Positions 5,693 through 7,498 of a DNA stretch of 7,498 nt are shown piece by piece. How positions within the stretch are numbered: the first letter of the stretch is position 1; each line of letters starts with the position of its first letter. Where the stretch lies: the NCBI GenBank assembly GCA_007123625.1, contig SKKS01000452.1, forward strand, positions 1 to 7,498, given 5' to 3'. The notes under the pieces are model-generated. The model saw nothing but the letters and a program-made list of their open reading frames with translations, searched no databases and was not told the DNA's origin. The position numbers were made by a program, and so were the translations under genes. This DNA is from Paracoccaceae bacterium (GTDB taxonomy: Bacteria > Pseudomonadota > Alphaproteobacteria > Rhodobacterales > Rhodobacteraceae).

Positions 5693-7002
5693 CTGGAAAA
5701 GTTGAGAACGTGATGTCGCATGCGAGGCGGCCGCTGCTACGGTTCGCGGGGGATGAATCCGGCACTGGTTCGGTGACTGGCCTGATCATTTCGATGGTGG
5801 CGCTGACCATCGGCGGGACGGCAGTGGACTACACCTCGGCGTTGAATGCCCGCGCCGAAGCCCAGGTTGTCGCCGATGCCGCAGCGCGCGCCGGGGCCGC
5901 CAGGCTGCACCAGGGCGAAGATGCGGCACGGAGCGCAGCCCTCGATATAGCCAATGCGCACCGTCCGGGGCTCTTGGATTCCTCGGACATCAGCTTCATG
6001 CATTGGCCCGGCTCAACCGATGAAGGTGCAAACGGAACAGGCCCGATCAACGCCGTTGCAGTGCAGACACGGCGCGACGACCGCAACGCCAACCCTGTGG
6101 CGACCCACCTGTTGCGTCTTGTCGGCATCGATCGCCTGCAGGTTTCGACCATTTCGGTGGTGGCGTCGACCGGAGGGTATGCGCATTGCAGCGGCGGCGG
6201 TTTCTTCGCGTCCGAGCGCAGCGTCGGCAATAGCTCCAACGACTACAGCGACGGCTTCTGCCTTCATGGCGAGGAAGGGGTGCAGTTCCACAACCAGAAC
6301 CGCTTTGCTTCGGGCGCGCAGATCACGATGCCGGACCTTGCCGACTTCCAGGCCCACAACAACAACCCGGGCGCCGAGGGCGCCCTGCGCGCCTACAGCC
6401 ACGACTTCATGTTGTTGGACAGCATCGCAGATATGATTGCCACGATCCGCGAAGGAACGCTGGAAGACGCCGGGCTGCCGTCATTCGTCACGCTTGGGCC
6501 GGTTTACCGCGACTCGATCGGCCCCAGCGATTCGATCCTTCCGGATACGCTTTATGTCGTGAGCGGCGATGTCTCGCTGCGTGATCCGCGCATTTTCCAG
6601 AACATGGCGATCGTGGCCGGCGGGAATATCACCGTCGATTCGAACGTGGACTTCGACAATGTTGTGCTGGCCGCCGAAGGGCATGTGACCTTCAATTCCA
6701 ACATCCGGATTGGCGGATCGGAAGGCGAATACTGTGATCGCGGTGTCTATGGCGGCTATGTCCTGAGCCAGCAGGGGATCGTCTTCAACTCGAACAACAC
6801 TCTGCGCGGGGTGCTGATGGCCAGCGGGGGCGATATCGTGTTCAACTCGAACAATACGGCGACTGACGGGATCTATGCCGAGGCGGGCGGCGATATCGTC
6901 TACAACAGCCGCCAGCAGCTGCGCGGCTGCCAGCCAGGTCTCAAGAACGAACTGACCGGAGCAAACGCGCACCAGGAGAAAACACTCGCCCTGGTGCGGT
7001 AA
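5689..7002 (+). CDS. TadG-like (Tad N-terminal domain) membrane-anchored protein with repeat-rich C-terminal domain
   Basis: This 437-residue protein begins with a basic segment and the TadG/Tad-type N-terminus: 'DESGTGSVTGLIISMVALTIGGTAVDYTSALNARAEAQVVADAAARAGAARL' type sequence around residues 22-73, with one membrane helix at about 30-47 and the characteristic D47 followed by an alanine-rich helix. Unlike TadE, it lacks Glu at +5 of the glycine. The region 74-165 is typical of Tad proteins and ends in 'VSTISVVAS'. From about 310 to 411 the sequence repeats a Gly-Gly-X-Ile-X-Phe-Asn-Ser-Asn unit at starts 310, 329, 360, 379 and 399, with a related unit near 194; this suggests stacked beta-strands. 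Four cysteines (167, 191, 349, 414) could form disulfides in the periplasm. I see no von Willebrand A domain, which many TadG proteins carry. The ATG at 5689 (ATGA overlap with TadE) is chosen; an ATG at 5713 is an alternative. Its role is presumably in an envelope or pilus structure, not proven. Confidence 0.75.
   Translation: MTGKVENVMSHARRPLLRFAGDESGTGSVTGLIISMVALTIGGTAVDYTSALNARAEAQVVADAAARAGAARLHQGEDAARSAALDIANAHRPGLLDSSDISFMHWPGSTDEGANGTGPINAVAVQTRRDDRNANPVATHLLRLVGIDRLQVSTISVVASTGGYAHCSGGGFFASERSVGNSSNDYSDGFCLHGEEGVQFHNQNRFASGAQITMPDLADFQAHNNNPGAEGALRAYSHDFMLLDSIADMIATIREGTLEDAGLPSFVTLGPVYRDSIGPSDSILPDTLYVVSGDVSLRDPRIFQNMAIVAGGNITVDSNVDFDNVVLAAEGHVTFNSNIRIGGSEGEYCDRGVYGGYVLSQQGIVFNSNNTLRGVLMASGGDIVFNSNNTATDGIYAEAGGDIVYNSRQQLRGCQPGLKNELTGANAHQEKTLALVR
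6616..6921 (+). repeat. Repeat array encoding Gly-Gly-X-Ile-X-Phe-Asn-Ser-Asn units in the TadG-like protein
   Basis: Five units begin at residues 310 (AGGNITVDSNVDF), 329 (AEGHVTFNSNIRI), 360 (SQQGIVFNSNNTL), 379 (SGGDIVFNSNNTA) and 399 (AGGDIVYNSRQQL), spaced 19, 31, 19 and 20 residues. The longer spacing holds an insert with C349. At DNA level the 23 bases at 6778-6800 and 6835-6857 differ at only two positions, offset by 57 bases, and GATATCGT recurs at 6832 and 6892. The pattern suggests growth by duplication of a single beta-coil. Confidence 0.75.
6968..6998 (+). other. Hairpin across the end of the TadG-like gene
   Basis: CGCACCAGG (6968-6976) and CCTGGTGCG (6990-6998) form a perfect 9-bp stem with a 13-base loop. 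The right arm ends just before the TAA stop at 7000-7002. No T tract follows, so it is not a classical terminator; it could protect the mRNA 3' end or simply reflect coding of the C-terminal residues. Role uncertain. Confidence 0.35.
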
Positions 7003-7021
7003 CGCGCAACAGGCATGGTGA

Positions 7022-7046
7022 CAGGGCCTGCCTTGGTCAGGTCCTG
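7022..7046. terminator. Hairpin between convergent genes, possible bidirectional terminator
   Basis: CAGGGCCTG (7022-7030) pairs with CAGGTCCTG (7038-7046) over nine positions with one G-T wobble, leaving a 7-base loop CCTTGGT. Each arm is itself nearly palindromic. It lies 19 bases after the TadG-like stop and 68 bases past the stop of the convergent channel gene, where a shared terminator is expected. The lack of T tracts on either side makes the call tentative. Confidence 0.35.
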
Positions 7047-7114
7047 ACGCCCGGACGCCAAGTCACGCAGCGTGCTGGAACGGCAATTGCACGCCCCGTT
7101 CAACGTTGTTCAGG

Positions 7115-7498
7115 CTACGGCTTCGCGCGCTCGGCATCCGCCACCTCGGCTGCATCTGCGCGGACTTCTGTCGGCTCATCCGCTAGGGCCGCGTCGGATT
7201 CGGGCGTGTGGGATACCGCCGTGGCGGGGTCTTGCCGTTGGTTCCCCAATGCGCCGACACGGCGAAAGTTCAGCGGCGGGGCCGAACCATCCTTGTTCTG
7301 ACCCATGTAGAGCGTCATGTGCGGGAACGGGATTTCGACATCTGCCTGATCCAGAACCTGCTTGATGATCTCGTTATACGCGCGTCCGATGCTCCATTGC
7401 ATTCCGGGCAGGGTCTTGATCCGGCCTCGCACCACAACCGCCGAGTCGCCCAGTTCCGCCACGCCGTGGATTTCGAATTCGCCGATGATGCTGAGGCC
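7115..7498 (-). CDS. MscS-family mechanosensitive ion channel, C-terminal part
   Basis: This gene runs on the minus strand and its start lies beyond the window; 127 C-terminal residues are visible, ending in a TAG at 7117-7115. MscS-type channels sit in the inner membrane and open under membrane tension to release solutes after osmotic downshock. The visible part starts in the cytoplasmic beta/alpha vestibule domain: GLSIIGEFEIHGVAELGDSA, then 'VVVRGRIKTLPGMQWSIGRAYN', then the family-typical 'VEIPFPHMTLYMG'. After this comes a tail of about 50 residues rich in Ala, Asp, Glu and Pro (from about 'QNKDGSAPPLNF' to the final 'AERAKP') with no recognisable domain, probably disordered. The gene is convergent with the TadG-like gene and belongs to a different transcription unit. 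The pore helix cannot be judged because it is outside the window. Confidence 0.88.
   Translation of the reverse strand, partial: GLSIIGEFEIHGVAELGDSAVVVRGRIKTLPGMQWSIGRAYNEIIKQVLDQADVEIPFPHMTLYMGQNKDGSAPPLNFRRVGALGNQRQDPATAVSHTPESDAALADEPTEVRADAAEVADAERAKP

Noticed and set aside
5954..6436. Plus-strand open frame of 160 codons within the TadG-like gene
   Set aside because: The translation is rich in Ala, Arg, Thr and Ser with no domain, and lies entirely inside the well-supported TadG-like frame.
1..7498. CRISPR arrays, tRNA or rRNA genes, insertion sequences, toxin-antitoxin or phage genes
   Set aside because: None was seen: no regularly spaced direct repeats outside the protein-coding repeat, no recognisable transposase or phage protein, and no tRNA-like cloverleaf noticed on reading.

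Overview
The window looks like chromosomal DNA of an alphaproteobacterium, most likely of the Rhodobacterales (Roseobacter/Paracoccus type). The reasons are high GC with strong G/C bias at third codon positions, a peptide-type ABC transporter with typical rhodobacterial sequence, a TadE/TadG-like pair, and a TTAA-N7-TTAA box of the CtrA type. This placement comes from reading the proteins and motifs, not from a search.

Positions 1-4883 hold a five-gene ABC importer operon of the Opp/Dpp (peptide/nickel) class, all on the + strand. It contains the C-terminal part of a family 5 substrate-binding protein, two inner-membrane permeases and two ATPases, each ATPase with a C-terminal oligopeptide-type cysteine motif. 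A perfect 12-bp GC-rich hairpin lies between the binding-protein gene and the first permease gene. The four downstream genes are tightly packed: a 10-bp gap, then a TGATG overlap, then an 8-bp overlap. The binding protein would capture the substrate in the periplasm, the permeases would form the channel and the ATPase pair would drive import. The substrate cannot be named from the sequence.

Positions 4884-5302 are a 419-bp non-coding stretch of lower GC. It begins with two hairpins just after the ABC operon, which may end its transcription. It also carries a CtrA-type box about 100 bp before the next gene.

Positions 5303-7002 hold a two-gene operon on the + strand: a small TadE-like pseudopilin and, with an ATGA overlap, a TadG-like membrane-anchored protein. 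The second half of the TadG-like protein is a series of Gly-Gly-X-Ile-X-Phe-Asn-Ser-Asn repeats that suggests a beta-solenoid. No other tad gene (ATPase, secretin, TadB/C, prepilin peptidase) is present, so the pair looks detached from a main tad locus. This is the most unusual part of the window.

Positions 7003-7114 are a short convergent intergenic region with a hairpin. From 7115 to the window end, on the - strand, lies the C-terminal part of an MscS-family mechanosensitive channel that continues beyond the window.
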